Shown piece by piece: positions 1-8,068 of a stretch of 64,000 nt of DNA. Made by a program: the position numbers and the translations under genes. Position 1 is the first letter of the stretch. Each line of letters begins with the position of its first letter. The notes below the pieces were generated by a model, which searched no databases, was not told where the DNA came from, and saw nothing but the letters and a program-made list of their open reading frames with translations. Source of the DNA: Vibrio azureus (lineage in GTDB: Bacteria; Pseudomonadota; Gammaproteobacteria; Enterobacterales; Vibrionaceae); contig NZ_CP018617.1 in the NCBI RefSeq assembly GCF_002849855.1, positions 1,178,001 through 1,242,000 on the forward strand, read 5' to 3'.

Positions 1-760
1 CCCAGAAAACATATTATCCATTGAATCTACTTGTGAAGTATACCAATTGCCAATGTCTTGGTTAAATTTTTCTGCGCCAGAAAACATCTTGCTCATAATC
101 CATACTCTTGATGTATCCCAATGTCCTATGTCTTGATTAAAAACTCGTGCTTTGTAAAACATCGAAGCCATGTTCGTCACATTCGATGTATCCCAATTCC
201 CAATTTTTTGGTCGAATGCGTGTGCTTCCCTGAACATACTTTGCATAAGCTCCACATTAGACGTATCCCAATTACCAATATTTTGATTGAACGCGTATGC
301 TTGCCAGAACATCGTAGTCATATCCTGAACTCTTGATGTATCCCAATGACCGATATCTTGATTAAAGGATTCTGCCTTTCTAAACATATCCCTCATATTA
401 GTTACATTAGACGTATCCCAATGACCAATATTTTGATTAAACGCGTATGCGCTCCAGAACACCGACCTCATATCCAGAACACTTGATGTATCCCAATAAC
501 CTATATCTTGGTTAAATACCCATGCAGAACTGAACATAAAATCCATTCTTTGAACACTTGATGTATTCCAATAGCCTATATCTTGGTTAAATGAATATGC
601 CCAAGAGAACATAGAACTCATATCTGTAACATTAGATGTGTCCCAATGTCCTATGTCTTGATTAAAAACTCGTGCTTTGTAAAACATCCAAGCCATGTTC
701 GTCACATTTGATGTATCCCAATCACTAATATCTGTATTAAAAGAAACTCGGTCATAAAAC
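1..760 (-). repeat. 75-bp tandem coding repeats (DUF285 units)
   Basis: The segment encoding W-D-T-S recurs every 75 bases (for example near 110, 185, 260, 335, 410, 485, 560, 635 and 710), giving about ten units in the window. The units have diverged in sequence but keep exact length and phase. Such arrays can gain or lose units by recombination. Confidence 0.85.
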
Positions 761-999
761 ACTCTACTCATATCCGTCACCTGTGTGGTGCACAAGCGGA
801 TATGACCTTGCTCTAAATTATCTAACAAAGTCTTATTTTTAATTAGAGCATTATCCACCACGACATAAACCTTGCCATTCTCAAACATCACTGAGTTAAC
901 GGCTTGGTCAGGGCACTTTATTGAGATATCAGCAGCAAATGCGGTTTGGCTAGCGAGCGCGGCGGCGCCTACTAGAAGAGAAGTTATGGTTCTTTTCAT
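1..999 (-). CDS. BspA-family DUF285-repeat exported protein (partial, 3' end outside window)
   Basis: The reading frame is open on the minus strand from an ATG at 999 to the window edge, giving 333 codons without a stop. An N-terminal signal peptide ([18 protein letters not shown]..) is followed by a short Cys-containing domain and then a tandem array of 25-residue repeats (75 bp). The repeat core is W-D-T-S-N-V-T-x-M, then M-F, then F-N-Q-D-I-G. This is the DUF285/BspA leucine-rich surface-protein repeat, usually linked to cell-surface or secreted proteins. AGGA lies about nine bases before the ATG. It starts 26 bases after the stop of a short paralogue at 1026-1463, so the two are probably co-transcribed. 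The role is unknown; adhesion or surface binding is only a family-level guess. Confidence 0.85.
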   Translation of the reverse strand, partial: MKRTITSLLVGAAALASQTAFAADISIKCPDQAVNSVMFENGKVYVVVDNALIKNKTLLDNLEQGHIRLCTTQVTDMSRVFYDRVSFNTDISDWDTSNVTNMAWMFYKARVFNQDIGHWDTSNVTDMSSMFSWAYSFNQDIGYWNTSSVQRMDFMFSSAWVFNQDIGYWDTSSVLDMRSVFWSAYAFNQNIGHWDTSNVTNMRDMFRKAESFNQDIGHWDTSRVQDMTTMFWQAYAFNQNIGNWDTSNVELMQSMFREAHAFDQKIGNWDTSNVTNMASMFYKARVFNQDIGHWDTSRVWIMSKMFSGAEKFNQDIGNWYTSQVDSMDNMFSG

Positions 1000-1025
1000 T
1001 GTATATTCCTAGGGTTGAATAGACG

Positions 1026-1463
1026 TTATTGTGTAAAAGTTGGAAGGCTATCTTCAGACAAGCCACTGCCTTTGGCGAAGTCGGCATGACGAGAGACGCG
1101 CTTAACGTCCCAGTGGGTTAAGTCTTGGTCGAAGCGCTTGGCGCCGGAGAACATGCGGTCCATATTGGTCACACGAGAGGTGTCCCAACGGCTGATGTCC
1201 TGATTGAAGTATTGATCTTTAGCAAACAGGTCACTCATGTCTGTTACGTGAGTGGTGCAGAGTTGAATGTTGCCATCCAGAAAGTTTTGCCAATAGTCTG
1301 AATTGCGGATTAACTTGTCATTGACGATGACAAAGATTTCATCATTTTCAATCATCACCGTTCCGGGCGTTTTGGAATCACAAGTGATGGTTTCTTGCTC
1401 TGAAGCGAAAAGAGGCCCACTGGCTAAGAGTGCAGCCGAGAGCATCAGCGATTTTAATTGCAT
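1026..1463 (-). CDS. Short BspA/DUF285-repeat exported protein
   Basis: The 145-residue protein has a signal peptide (residues 1-20, ending ..GPLFASEQ) and the same Cys-containing head domain as the neighbour at 1-999 (CDS..P..V...ND..I). It carries only about two DUF285 repeats (residues 72-125, ITRWDTSRVTNM-like). It ends in a degenerate tail, so it looks like a naturally short paralogue or the collapsed copy of a longer repeat protein. No good Shine-Dalgarno sequence precedes the ATG. It is upstream of, and close to, the longer paralogue on the same strand. The function is unknown. Confidence 0.75.
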   Translation of the reverse strand: MQLKSLMLSAALLASGPLFASEQETITCDSKTPGTVMIENDEIFVIVNDKLIRNSDYWQNFLDGNIQLCTTHVTDMSDLFAKDQYFNQDISRWDTSRVTNMDRMFSGAKRFDQDLTHWDVKRVSRHADFAKGSGLSEDSLPTFTQ

Positions 1464-1939
1464 GGGAGAGATTCATTATTAACAACAGGGGATATTATTG
1501 TATTAATAAGCCAGACTTATATCACTTCAACATATAACATAGTCACCACAAATTAATTAATACTTGAATGCACCTCAAACTAAACACCACTTTTAATTAC
1601 ACAACAAACACTAATAAACCATTTATTGTGTTGTTTGATGATTAGAATTAAATTATATTTTAACGACAAAATAGAGCCACAAATATTCTTATTACCTAAA
1701 AGAATGTGCTTACTTTTATCTATTATTAATTACCCTCCATTTAATTTACTAATCAGCCTGTGTTTTTACCTCAATACATTATTTAATTAGGATGTATTTC
1801 ATTAGCACTATCAAATATTAGTTAGCCCAGTTTTAGAAGACGGAATATTCCCCTGCAGAACTCCCAGCATCAACCGTGACCTGAGCATTTTGCGTGATTT
1901 CATCTATAACTGCATGGGCAATCGGTCTCAAATCTTCTC

Positions 1940-1993
1940 GCTTGTACTTTTATAAACAAAAAAGCCAGTGCTGAATCAATCAACACTGGCTTT
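1940..1993. repeat. 54-bp direct repeat, left copy
   Basis: This matches 2867-2920 with about four mismatches and no gaps. It starts GCTTGTACTTTT and ends in the terminator-like stem. The two copies flank the gene at 2030-2785. Confidence 0.8.
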
Positions 1994-1995
1994 TT
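1958..1995 (-). terminator. Rho-independent terminator
   Basis: The stem AAAAAAGCCAGTG / CACTGGCTTTTT has a 13-base loop. It lies about 35 bases after the stop of the minus-strand gene at 2030-2785 and could work in both directions. Confidence 0.8.
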
Positions 1996-2029
1996 CACGT
2001 TAGAGCTACTTGATAGTTGCTTCACATGA

Positions 2030-2785
2030 TTAGTTACTCGCTATAATGTTTATCTCTTCTGGTTTTGTCACTGTAAAACCATCGGCCATAATCAACTCAG
2101 CCCACTTTTCATACATTTTTAAATATACGAATTCAAAGAATTTGCGTGGATTTTTGATTTCCCATTCAATGGGTAGATAGTAATAGTCATCTGGATCATC
2201 TTCTAAAAGCGACTCAAAATTGTAATCACTATCCATTAAAGCTTCTTTTAATACCTCCATAATTTCCTTTTTATGTGCAGGAGAAAACTCTATCTCTATA
2301 CAACCTGAAAATAGTCTGTCATCAAGAGCTGCAGCAAGCTGTTCAGGGTCATTTGGGTCAAATTGATTTAAAAACTCACCCAGTGAATCATCTCGGTCAT
2401 ATACATTAAAGCCGCCAAGGCAAAAAGCAGGAGTAGGATTAAAATCCATACTAGTTTCTGGATATTTTAAGTTCATTTTTTGCTCTGTATAAGGCTCTGA
2501 AGTAAATCTCCCCCACACACTATCAATAATGAACTCTTTTGCTTCTTCCCTACTTTCCGCATCAGTAACACAATATAATTCATTATCTAAAATATTGACT
2601 AAATCAATTTCTGGATCAACTAAAAGTTGCTTGATCTCTTTTTTTATGGTTTCCACTTCCTCAGAGGATTCACGCGTCCTTCTTAAAATTCTATCTATTG
2701 CTTCTTCATCTAATCCAACATCAACAGACATAAGAAAAAGGATTTTTGATACACTTGGGTAGTTACGCATTTTTTCATTTGTCAC
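2030..2785 (-). CDS. Hypothetical acidic protein in a repeat-bounded cassette
   Basis: I do not recognise this 251-residue protein. It is soluble, with no signal peptide or membrane segment, and rich in Asp and Glu (runs such as LLEDDPDDYYYLP near residue 205). The N-terminal third is predicted helical (EEAIDRILRRTRES..). The start is a GTG at 2785; an in-frame ATG five codons later (2770) is an alternative. Both flanks carry a 54-bp direct repeat including a terminator stem, so the gene may have arrived or been duplicated as a unit. Its place among prophage remains and defence genes fits an accessory role, but no function can be assigned. Confidence 0.6.
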   Translation of the reverse strand: MTNEKMRNYPSVSKILFLMSVDVGLDEEAIDRILRRTRESSEEVETIKKEIKQLLVDPEIDLVNILDNELYCVTDAESREEAKEFIIDSVWGRFTSEPYTEQKMNLKYPETSMDFNPTPAFCLGGFNVYDRDDSLGEFLNQFDPNDPEQLAAALDDRLFSGCIEIEFSPAHKKEIMEVLKEALMDSDYNFESLLEDDPDDYYYLPIEWEIKNPRKFFEFVYLKMYEKWAELIMADGFTVTKPEEINIIASN

Positions 2786-2866
2786 TTTTTATAACTCTCA
2801 TATTACTTAACTGGGAAAGTTGTAATTGTTTCCCAAACATTAGTGCTTTCATTTAACCTCTAAAAT

Positions 2867-2920
2867 GCTTGTACTTTTGTAAACAAAAAAGCCAGTACTG
2901 AATCTATCAACACTGGCCTT
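2867..2920. repeat. 54-bp direct repeat, right copy
   Basis: This is the second copy of the repeat at 1940-1993. Its stem is weaker because of base changes (AAAAAGCCAGT / ACTGGCCTTT). The portal-gene remnant begins about 20 bases further on. Confidence 0.8.
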
Positions 2921-2940
2921 TGTTTAGTTAAACCAATGAG

Positions 2941-3828
2941 ATAGTTAGTCTACAAAGGGAGCCGCCACTCGATAGAGCCGGCCTAAATAAACTGACCAGA
3001 GCCAACGCCTATCATGGCTCGATTTTAATGACTCGTCGCAACATGATCGCAGGTCGTTACCTTCAAGGCGGCATGCAAAAGCAGCAGATGCAATCCGCCG
3101 TTCACGACTTTTTAGAGTTCGGTGATACCGCCATTTTAAAACTGCGCAATTACTTTGGCCAAGTTGTCGGCCTTTGGCCCATCCCTTCCATCTATTTACG
3201 CAAACGCAAGAATGGCGATTTTGCCTTTTTAGAACGCGACAACAAACAGAAGAGTTACAAGAAAGAAGACATCATTTTCATCAAACAATATGATCCTGTT
3301 CAGCAAGTCTATGGCGGGCCAGATTACCTTGGTTGTGTTCAGTCGGCCTTGTTAAGCCAAGACTCGACCACCTTTCGTCGCCGCTACTACAAGAACGGCT
3401 TGCACATGGGCTTTATCTTCTACACCACCGACCCAAACCTAAGCAAAGAAGATGAAGAAGATCTCAAAGAAAAGATGGCCTCAAGCCGCGGCGTAGGCAA
3501 TTTTCGTTCTATGTTCGTCAATATTCCCAACTGTAATGAGAAAGGGATCCAACTTATCCCCGTTGGTGACATTGCCACTAAGGATGAATACGAAAAAATT
3601 AAGAACGTGACCGCGCAAGAGGTGATCACAGGTCATCGCTTCCCCGTCGAGCTGGCCGCCATTATTCCCAATGGCGGCACGCGAGGCGACCCAATCAAAT
3701 TTGATTATGTCTACTGCAAAAATGAAGTTATCCCAGCGTGTGAGATGTTCATGGACGCCGTAAACAGCGACCCAGAAGTGCCTAAAAGTCTGCATTTGGT
3801 CTTTAATCTTGAGAACGCCGCCAAGTAA
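2941..3828 (+). pseudogene. Phage portal protein, 5'-truncated (P2 GpQ / PBSX type)
   Basis: The frame is open from before the first ATG at 3028. The translation from about 2959 (E-P-P-L-D-R-A-G-L, then RANAYHGS) already matches the portal family, so the first roughly 60-70 codons are missing and no native start is left. The remainder covers most of the portal fold, with the family features SIYLRKRKNGDF, YGGPDYLG, RRRYYKNG and GHRFP, and ends naturally at 3828. Portal proteins form the dodecameric DNA-entry ring of tailed-phage capsids. No terminase, scaffold or capsid gene follows, so this is a prophage remnant. Confidence 0.85.
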
Positions 3829-4125
3829 CTGCAGCGAAGTTTTTTGCAATTTTGTTTTACACTGTCTTATTGCCCTCAGCCCTTACAAAATAAGGGCTGA
3901 CACCCCACCTAAGAGATCATCGAAAAAACACAAATGATCATCAAAAAAGTGACCTAAAATACACAGCTCATTTAATTTCAACAACTTAGTCAAACCAATC
4001 AGATCAACCCTGATCGTTAAAATTTCAATTTCTTGCAATTTTTTTGCACTCTTCGCAATTTTCTCTCGCCCTCTGTAAGCCATTCTCAGCGCCTTAACTA
4101 TCCCCTATCCCCCGTGATTCCTAAA

Positions 4126-4259
4126 GGGTTCGCAGCAGGCTGGCGCCTTCCCTAGATAACCTAATTGCACTGAATAAAAGTTGCGAAAAAACGAGATCAA
4201 AAACGTCGCAGGTGGGGAGGAGGAGTGTATTTTCCGTGGGGTGCTTGTGCTTTAGGTGA
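4126..4259. repeat. 134-bp direct repeat, left copy
   Basis: This aligns without gaps to 4858-4991 at a constant offset of 732 bases and is about 90% identical by eye. The central part (GGGGAGGAGGAGTGTATTTT) is invariant. The pair brackets the gene at 4368-4760. Confidence 0.85.
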
Positions 4260-4317
4260 CCCAGTTCAGGATTGATGATGCACCAAACTTTAATTAAAAT
4301 TTTTATGCATAAAGTAA

Positions 4318-4335
4318 GGCGCCCAAATGAGCGCC
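4318..4335 (-). terminator. Possible terminator hairpin after the 4368-4760 gene
   Basis: The stem GGCGC / GCGCC lies 33 bases beyond the minus-strand stop. The T-run is poor, so this is a weak call. Confidence 0.4.
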
Positions 4336-4367
4336 CCAAAACGTCTTTAACTTTTGCAACAAACCAC

Positions 4368-4760
4368 TCAAACTTCAACTATTTTAGTGACACCCTTTTG
4401 AGGAGGAAGTTTGATAAACTCATACCATTCTGTAAGGATTGTTAAAAACATCGTTGTCGGAATAAATTGATTGTAAGAAACATCAAAGTTGAAATATATT
4501 TCCGTGCGATCTCTACCAATTTCTGCACAAAATGTTTCGGTATATATCTCTCCTTTTTCAAGTTGACCTTCAATGATTTTCTTAGTTTCTTCAATTCCAT
4601 TTTTAGTTCTTTCGAGCACTTCCTCAAAGCCCAACCCACCATCGTCATATAAAACGCCTGCTAGGGGATCACAATTTTTAAATGCAGGGACATCGCAATA
4701 ACTATAAGGAGCTAACCTTCTACCAAAAGCTATTAATCTCCAACCAAAATATACTTTCAT
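4368..4760 (-). CDS. Hypothetical protein in a direct-repeat-bounded cassette
   Basis: This 130-residue soluble protein is not recognised. It starts MKVYFGWRLIAFGRRLAPYS and has a helical, charged middle (residues 46-75) and a hydrophobic C-terminal part (FLTILTEWYEFIKLPP). A purine-rich AAGAGAG lies before the ATG. It is bracketed by 134-bp direct repeats at 4126-4259 and 4858-4991, with its own possible terminator, like a mobile or duplicated cassette. Small single-gene units of this size in such islands are often immunity or phage-accessory genes, but nothing here proves that. Confidence 0.6.
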   Translation of the reverse strand: MKVYFGWRLIAFGRRLAPYSYCDVPAFKNCDPLAGVLYDDGGLGFEEVLERTKNGIEETKKIIEGQLEKGEIYTETFCAEIGRDRTEIYFNFDVSYNQFIPTTMFLTILTEWYEFIKLPPQKGVTKIVEV

Positions 4761-4857
4761 TACTAACTCTCTTACTCTAAGGGGTAAACTGTTCGGTTAG
4801 GATCTAAATATCCCGTTACTATCACACCACTTTTGGTGATACCTTGCCACATTTCAA

Positions 4858-4991
4858 GGGCTCGCGGTAGCTTGGCGCCTTCCCTGGATAACCTAATTGC
4901 CCTGAATAAAAATTACGAAAAAACGAGATCAAAAACGTCGCAGGTGGGGAGGAGGAGTGTATTTTCCGTGGGGCGCTCGTGCTTTCGGTGG
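4858..4991. repeat. 134-bp direct repeat, right copy
   Basis: This is the second copy of the repeat at 4126-4259. No open reading frame that spans both copies is conserved, so the repeat appears to be non-coding. Confidence 0.85.
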
Positions 4992-5008
4992 CTTGGTGGC
5001 AGGTATAG

Positions 5009-5031
5009 AAAAGCCACCGTGAGTGGTGGCT
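5009..5031 (-). terminator. Terminator for the minus-strand gene at 5148
   Basis: The stem AGCCACC / GGTGGCT has a six-base loop. It is followed on the minus strand by TTTTC, about 115 bases beyond the stop. Confidence 0.55.
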
Positions 5032-5147
5032 ATTAGAAATCGGTATTAGCCGTTGCTATGGGTGATTAGTTAGAGACTTTTCCCAACCAATTTTTTGTAC
5101 TTGTACATCTTCCATCATGATATAAGTACTGACACATATAACAACTT

Positions 5148-5387
5148 TTACTTGGCCATTAGATCTCTAATTTGCTTAGCATTTAGGTTGTGCTTATGAA
5201 CACAATGATCACCAATAGCTATCGCCAATATCCAACAAAGAAGAGGACCAATGATTGTCCCAGCAGTAAAGAAAGCAACAAGACACAGAACGAGAGCTCC
5301 AGCTATTGAAGAATAGAACAGTCCCAATGGACCAAAGAAGAGTGTAAGTAAGAAAGATACTAACCTTGATTTTTCATTAAGATTCAC
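5148..5387 (-). CDS. Small TM2-like membrane protein
   Basis: The protein is about 79 residues. It has two hydrophobic segments (VSFLLTLFFGPLGLFYSS.. and ..AGTIIGPLLCWILAIAIG) and a short charged tail. The first segment and its F-G-P-L-G-L-F-Y turn resemble TM2-domain and superinfection-immunity-type small membrane proteins. There is no ATG: GTG at 5387 is preceded by AGG at usable spacing, and GTG at 5396 would begin inside that site. Its location among prophage remains would fit a phage or host-modifying function, which is an inference only. Confidence 0.55.
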   Translation of the reverse strand: MNLNEKSRLVSFLLTLFFGPLGLFYSSIAGALVLCLVAFFTAGTIIGPLLCWILAIAIGDHCVHKHNLNAKQIRDLMAK

Positions 5388-5733
5388 TTTAAGCACCTAA
5401 ATCAATTAAATTTCGCCAACCAATTACCGAAGAAATAAAATGGCTACTGGATTAATTGAATTCTACACTGAAAACTCTCAAACAATAAAGATCATTATGC
5501 ATCTAAACGCCTAAAATTCACGGCTATTTCTAAACAGCATTTATACTCCAATAACATCAACTCACTTCACACAAGACAGAATACTTCTACCTAGCTAAAC
5601 CGTTATGGCTAACCTGTGTAAGCACAGCAATTTAGAAGGACAAAAAGGCAGCCTCAAAAGCTGTATCACTGTATAAATGAACATGAATATCTAGTGCCAT
5701 GACTCCATCATTTCGATAGGCTCATGGTGTTAT
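5388..5733. other. Intergenic region
   Basis: No gene, strong hairpin or repeat was seen. It must contain the promoters of the two diverging small genes. Confidence 0.4.
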
Positions 5734-5961
5734 ATGAGAGTAATTTGCCCCGAATGTGGCGCGAAAGCCTGCATACAAAAATCAAACCGCATTTCAACGA
5801 GCTACAGCGATTTATATTGCAGTTGCAGCGACCCTGAATGCGGCCACACGTTCGTGATGAATCTGTCCTTCAGCCATACGCTTAGCCCTTCCGCTAAGAC
5901 CACCACACAAATGGCCTTTAACCTGGTTAAAGCACTTGGCCCAGAGCAAAAAAAGAGCTGA
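5734..5961 (+). CDS. Ogr/Delta-like zinc-finger late-gene activator
   Basis: This 75-residue protein has the Ogr/Delta zinc-binding pattern: CPEC at residues 5-8 and C-x5-C (CSDPEC) near residues 30-36, followed by HTF. In P2-like phages and P4-like satellites this family binds late promoters and recruits RNA polymerase through its alpha subunit. Length and layout match the family (72-81 residues). With the portal remnant and integrase it shows that a P2/kappa-type prophage once occupied this island. No late operon remains for it to activate here. Confidence 0.85.
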   Translation: MRVICPECGAKACIQKSNRISTSYSDLYCSCSDPECGHTFVMNLSFSHTLSPSAKTTTQMAFNLVKALGPEQKKS

Positions 5962-5973
5962 AAAACCAGCTCT
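5951..5973 (+). terminator. Hairpin overlapping the end of the ogr-like gene
   Basis: The stem GAGCTG / CAGCTC with loop AAAAAC lies across the stop codon and has an A-run upstream but only a weak T-run downstream. It may serve the converging minus-strand gene at 5979. Confidence 0.4.
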
Positions 5974-5978
5974 CAATA

Positions 5979-6197
5979 CTATAAATTAAACCTTGGGCTT
6001 TCTGTTTCATCCGCCATCTGAATGATCATCTTCATGGCCTCTATCTTATTGCTATCAAGCTCGCCTTGATTGTCTGCAATCACCAATCCCATCAAATACA
6101 CACCGACTTTTGCCCTGCTCTCAAGTTCGGTACTTAACGCGACCCCATCTACGATTAACTCTAATGCTTGTTGGAAAAGTTGGTTTTTATTAGACAT
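5979..6197 (-). CDS. Hypothetical small helical protein
   Basis: This 72-residue protein is not recognised. A strong ribosome-binding site (AAGGAGGG, about six bases before the ATG) supports it as a real gene. It is mostly helical, with no signal peptide or Cys pairs (LFQQALELIVDGVALSTELE..). It converges with the Ogr-like gene, four codons apart in effect, and probably belongs to the prophage remnant. Confidence 0.6.
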   Translation of the reverse strand: MSNKNQLFQQALELIVDGVALSTELESRAKVGVYLMGLVIADNQGELDSNKIEAMKMIIQMADETESPRFNL

Positions 6198-6293
6198 GAC
6201 AAGCCCTCCTTATGATGACATAGGCAACACACTGGATATACATACAGCTCCCTAGTGAGGATTATATCTTTTTAGGATCGTTTTATAAGCTCA

Positions 6294-6410
6294 TCAATGT
6301 GGACTGGCTATCGTTTCAGCCTTCATAAAGCGTTCCCATTCAGGATCTCCCCTATCTAACTCCATTTCTAAGAAGAATTTATCGATGATTTTTTGGCTCT
6401 TGGGTGAAAT
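6294..6410 (-). pseudogene. 3' fragment of a lost gene
   Basis: The last roughly 35 codons of a minus-strand frame read like genuine protein: K-I-I-D-K-F-F-L-E, then DRGDPEWERFMKAE, then the stop at 6294. The upstream part of the same frame is antisense to the BRCT gene and does not look like protein. I take this as the end of a gene whose 5' part was replaced at a recombination joint around 6400-6440. The family is unknown. Confidence 0.45.
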
Positions 6411-6930
6411 TCTACAGTTATTGCCACTGGACCAAGGGATCACTTCTGATGATGAGATCAATGATAGAGAGATCGACGGCCTACTCTCTCTTTTGGGTTC
6501 ACATCCAACGATTATAGATACTTGGCCCGCTAATATGATTAACCAACGTGTGGAAATCATACTTAAAGACGGTGTTGTTGATGATCAAGAGAGAGCTGAA
6601 CTTTTGGTTATGTTGAAATTAATATGCGGCCAACAATTTACAGACACTGGTGCTGCAGAATGTGGGGCTACTGATTTCTTTGGAGAAGCAATCGACCTCT
6701 TAAGTATAAAGGGGAATTCAATCTGTTTTACTGGAAAGTTCTTAAGTGATTCGAGAAAAGTTATGGAATCTCTTGCGCAAGAAAGTGGGGCAGAAATACG
6801 CACCGGCATAGCAAAAGATCTAGACTTCTTGATTATTGGTTCAATGGCCAGTCGAGATTGGAAGTTCTCAAGCCATGGAAGAAAGATAGAAGCTGTTCTG
6901 AGTAACAAAGAAAATTATCCCGTTAGGTAG
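6385..6930 (+). CDS. BRCT-domain protein, ends possibly truncated
   Basis: Residues 15-85 hold two acidic EF-like segments (TSDDEINDREIDG and ILKDGVVDDQER). Residues 108-178 form a BRCT domain: I-C-F-T-G-K-F, SGAE, DFLIIGSMASRDW and the typical SSHGRKIEA. This architecture is known in bacterial BRCT proteins of mobile regions and is thought to bind nucleic acid or phosphorylated partners. The first dozen residues (MIFWLLGEILQLL) are not family-like and lie antisense to the gene fragment at 6294-6410. The domain also stops at ENYPVR, short of the usual C-terminal strand and helix. Both ends may therefore be eroded. Confidence 0.6.
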   Translation: MIFWLLGEILQLLPLDQGITSDDEINDREIDGLLSLLGSHPTIIDTWPANMINQRVEIILKDGVVDDQERAELLVMLKLICGQQFTDTGAAECGATDFFGEAIDLLSIKGNSICFTGKFLSDSRKVMESLAQESGAEIRTGIAKDLDFLIIGSMASRDWKFSSHGRKIEAVLSNKENYPVR

Positions 6931-7265
6931 TATACATAGATCATCAGTTTGGCTCGGATACCTAGACGACAGCCCAAAATAATAACGCAGTTGCCTAACT
7001 AATCGCTCAAGGAGAACAAAATTATGCCGCTCCCAACTTATCAAGAAACAATCGACGAGCTTCCAGAGGGTGTTACCCCATCAATAATACTTGGTAACGG
7101 TTTTTCTCAATCTTGGGATACCGAAATTTTTAGATACGATTATCTGTTGGACAGGGCTAACTTTGGACAGCGTGACGCAGAAATCAAAGAAATCTTTAGG
7201 CGCTTTGAAACTAGCGATTTTGAACAAATTATGAAAAATCTAATTGCTGCTGAATTTGTTGGCGA

Positions 7266-7274
7266 GGCTTACGG
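7266..7274. repeat. 9-bp target-site duplication, left
   Basis: GGCTTACGG immediately precedes the left inverted repeat and is repeated exactly at 8060-8068. Nine base pairs is the usual IS1 duplication length. Confidence 0.95.
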
Positions 7275-7296
7275 GGTCATGACTCCAACCTGTTGA

Positions 7297-7686
7297 TTAA
7301 GTGTAATATTCTCGTTCAATAAAGGTGCCGATAACCTTATCGTGCATTTCTTCTGATTTAGAGAAACCAATGGTTTTTCTGGCTAGACGCTTAATACGAG
7401 ATCTGAGTGTAAGGTTGGTTCTTTCTATCCTTTGGGTGTATCGTTTTCCAATGATATGTTTCTCTTTCGGGAGACTCGATGAGTACACGCTATAGTCATC
7501 GGTGCAATAAAATGGGATTGTGAATTTTGATAATAGCCGTTGTAGCTCATTAAAGGTATCGGTATCTCTTTTCCCAAAAGCATGAGCAATCACACGTTTA
7601 TATCGAGGTTCCCATGCGTACCAAAGCCAACGTTGATTTTTCTTCTTAGCAACAAATGACCATTGCTCGTCCACTTCGCATATCAA
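7297..7686 (-). CDS. IS1 transposase catalytic part (InsB-like)
   Basis: This is the catalytic DDE-type part of the IS1 transposase (VDEQWSFVAKKKNQRWLWYAW.., FYCTDDYSVY, KRYTQRIERTNL). The frame stays open upstream to about 7738 and reads LTPKQVTTIPFDFANIEL, so the protein is normally made as a fusion with InsA. The TTG at 7686 is not a likely start. Its stop lies inside the left inverted repeat. Confidence 0.9.
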   Translation of the reverse strand: MICEVDEQWSFVAKKKNQRWLWYAWEPRYKRVIAHAFGKRDTDTFNELQRLLSKFTIPFYCTDDYSVYSSSLPKEKHIIGKRYTQRIERTNLTLRSRIKRLARKTIGFSKSEEMHDKVIGTFIEREYYT

Positions 7687-7702
7687 TTCAATATTGGCGA
7701 AG

Positions 7703-7996
7703 TCAAAAGGTATCGTTGTGACTTGTTTTGGCGTGAGCTTTTTTTAAAGTGCGTAGTACGGTGTTATATCCCACCTTTAATACACGTGCGGTTTCTCTAA
7801 CACCAGAGCTATTCATAGCCATATCTACGATTTGTTCTTTAACCCATGGCTTGTAGGCTTCGTAGGCATAATCGAGTTGGAATGAACGCTTGCAATCAAG
7901 GCAACGAAATCGCTGAAAGCCAGCAGCCCCTATACCATGTTTCCGTACAGGCTCGCTTTGATTACAAAAGCGACAGTTTACTTGAATGGTAGCCAT
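7703..7996 (-). CDS. IS1 InsA-like DNA-binding protein
   Basis: The protein starts MATIQVN (AGAGGT precedes the ATG at 7996) and has a zinc finger (C-R-F-C near residue 9, FRCLDCKRSFQ near 30) followed by a helix-turn-helix (GVRETARVLKVGYNTVLRTL). This is the end-binding part of the IS1 transposase. An A7 run on the minus strand at 7739-7745 lies near its end. To enter the InsB frame from here a net +1 (or -2) shift is needed. Confidence 0.9.
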   Translation of the reverse strand: MATIQVNCRFCNQSEPVRKHGIGAAGFQRFRCLDCKRSFQLDYAYEAYKPWVKEQIVDMAMNSSGVRETARVLKVGYNTVLRTLKKAHAKTSHNDTF

Positions 7997-8059
7997 CGAA
8001 ATACCTCTAAAAAGTGAGGTCATATTCTATCACACAATCAACAGGTTGGAGTCATGACC

Positions 8060-8068
8060 GGCTTACGG
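8060..8068. repeat. 9-bp target-site duplication, right
   Basis: This is an exact copy of 7266-7274 (GGCTTACGG), directly after the right inverted repeat. Confidence 0.95.

Larger units (their letters stand above)
1464..2029. other. AT-rich intergenic region
   Basis: No convincing gene is visible. The region is strongly AT-rich up to about 1800 and probably holds the promoter for the BspA pair. It then contains the left copy of a 54-bp direct repeat and a bidirectional terminator. Confidence 0.5.
3829..4367. other. Intergenic region between portal remnant and orphan gene
   Basis: No gene is supported here. It contains a perfect inverted repeat (AGCCCTTA / TAAGGGCT) at 3879-3899, the left copy of a 134-bp direct repeat, and a GC-rich hairpin at 4318-4335. 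Confidence 0.5.
7275..8059 (-). mobile_element. IS1-family insertion sequence, 785 bp, complete
   Basis: The element is bounded by perfect 24-bp inverted repeats (7275-7298 and 8036-8059, beginning GGTCATGACTCC) and flanked by identical 9-bp target duplications. It contains insA-like and insB-like frames on the minus strand. Perfect ends and duplications point to recent insertion. It interrupts the DUF4917 gene. Confidence 0.95.

Noticed and set aside
3481..3849. 122-codon frame antisense to the portal remnant
   Set aside because: It is a shadow of the portal frame, which has clear family motifs.
4121..4378. 85-codon frame across the left 134-bp repeat
   Set aside because: The corresponding frame is not kept open in the right copy, so the repeat is non-coding.
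2867..5031. Integron attC-like cassette sites
   Set aside because: The repeats lack the GTTRRRY core and attC stem pairing; no integron integrase is present.
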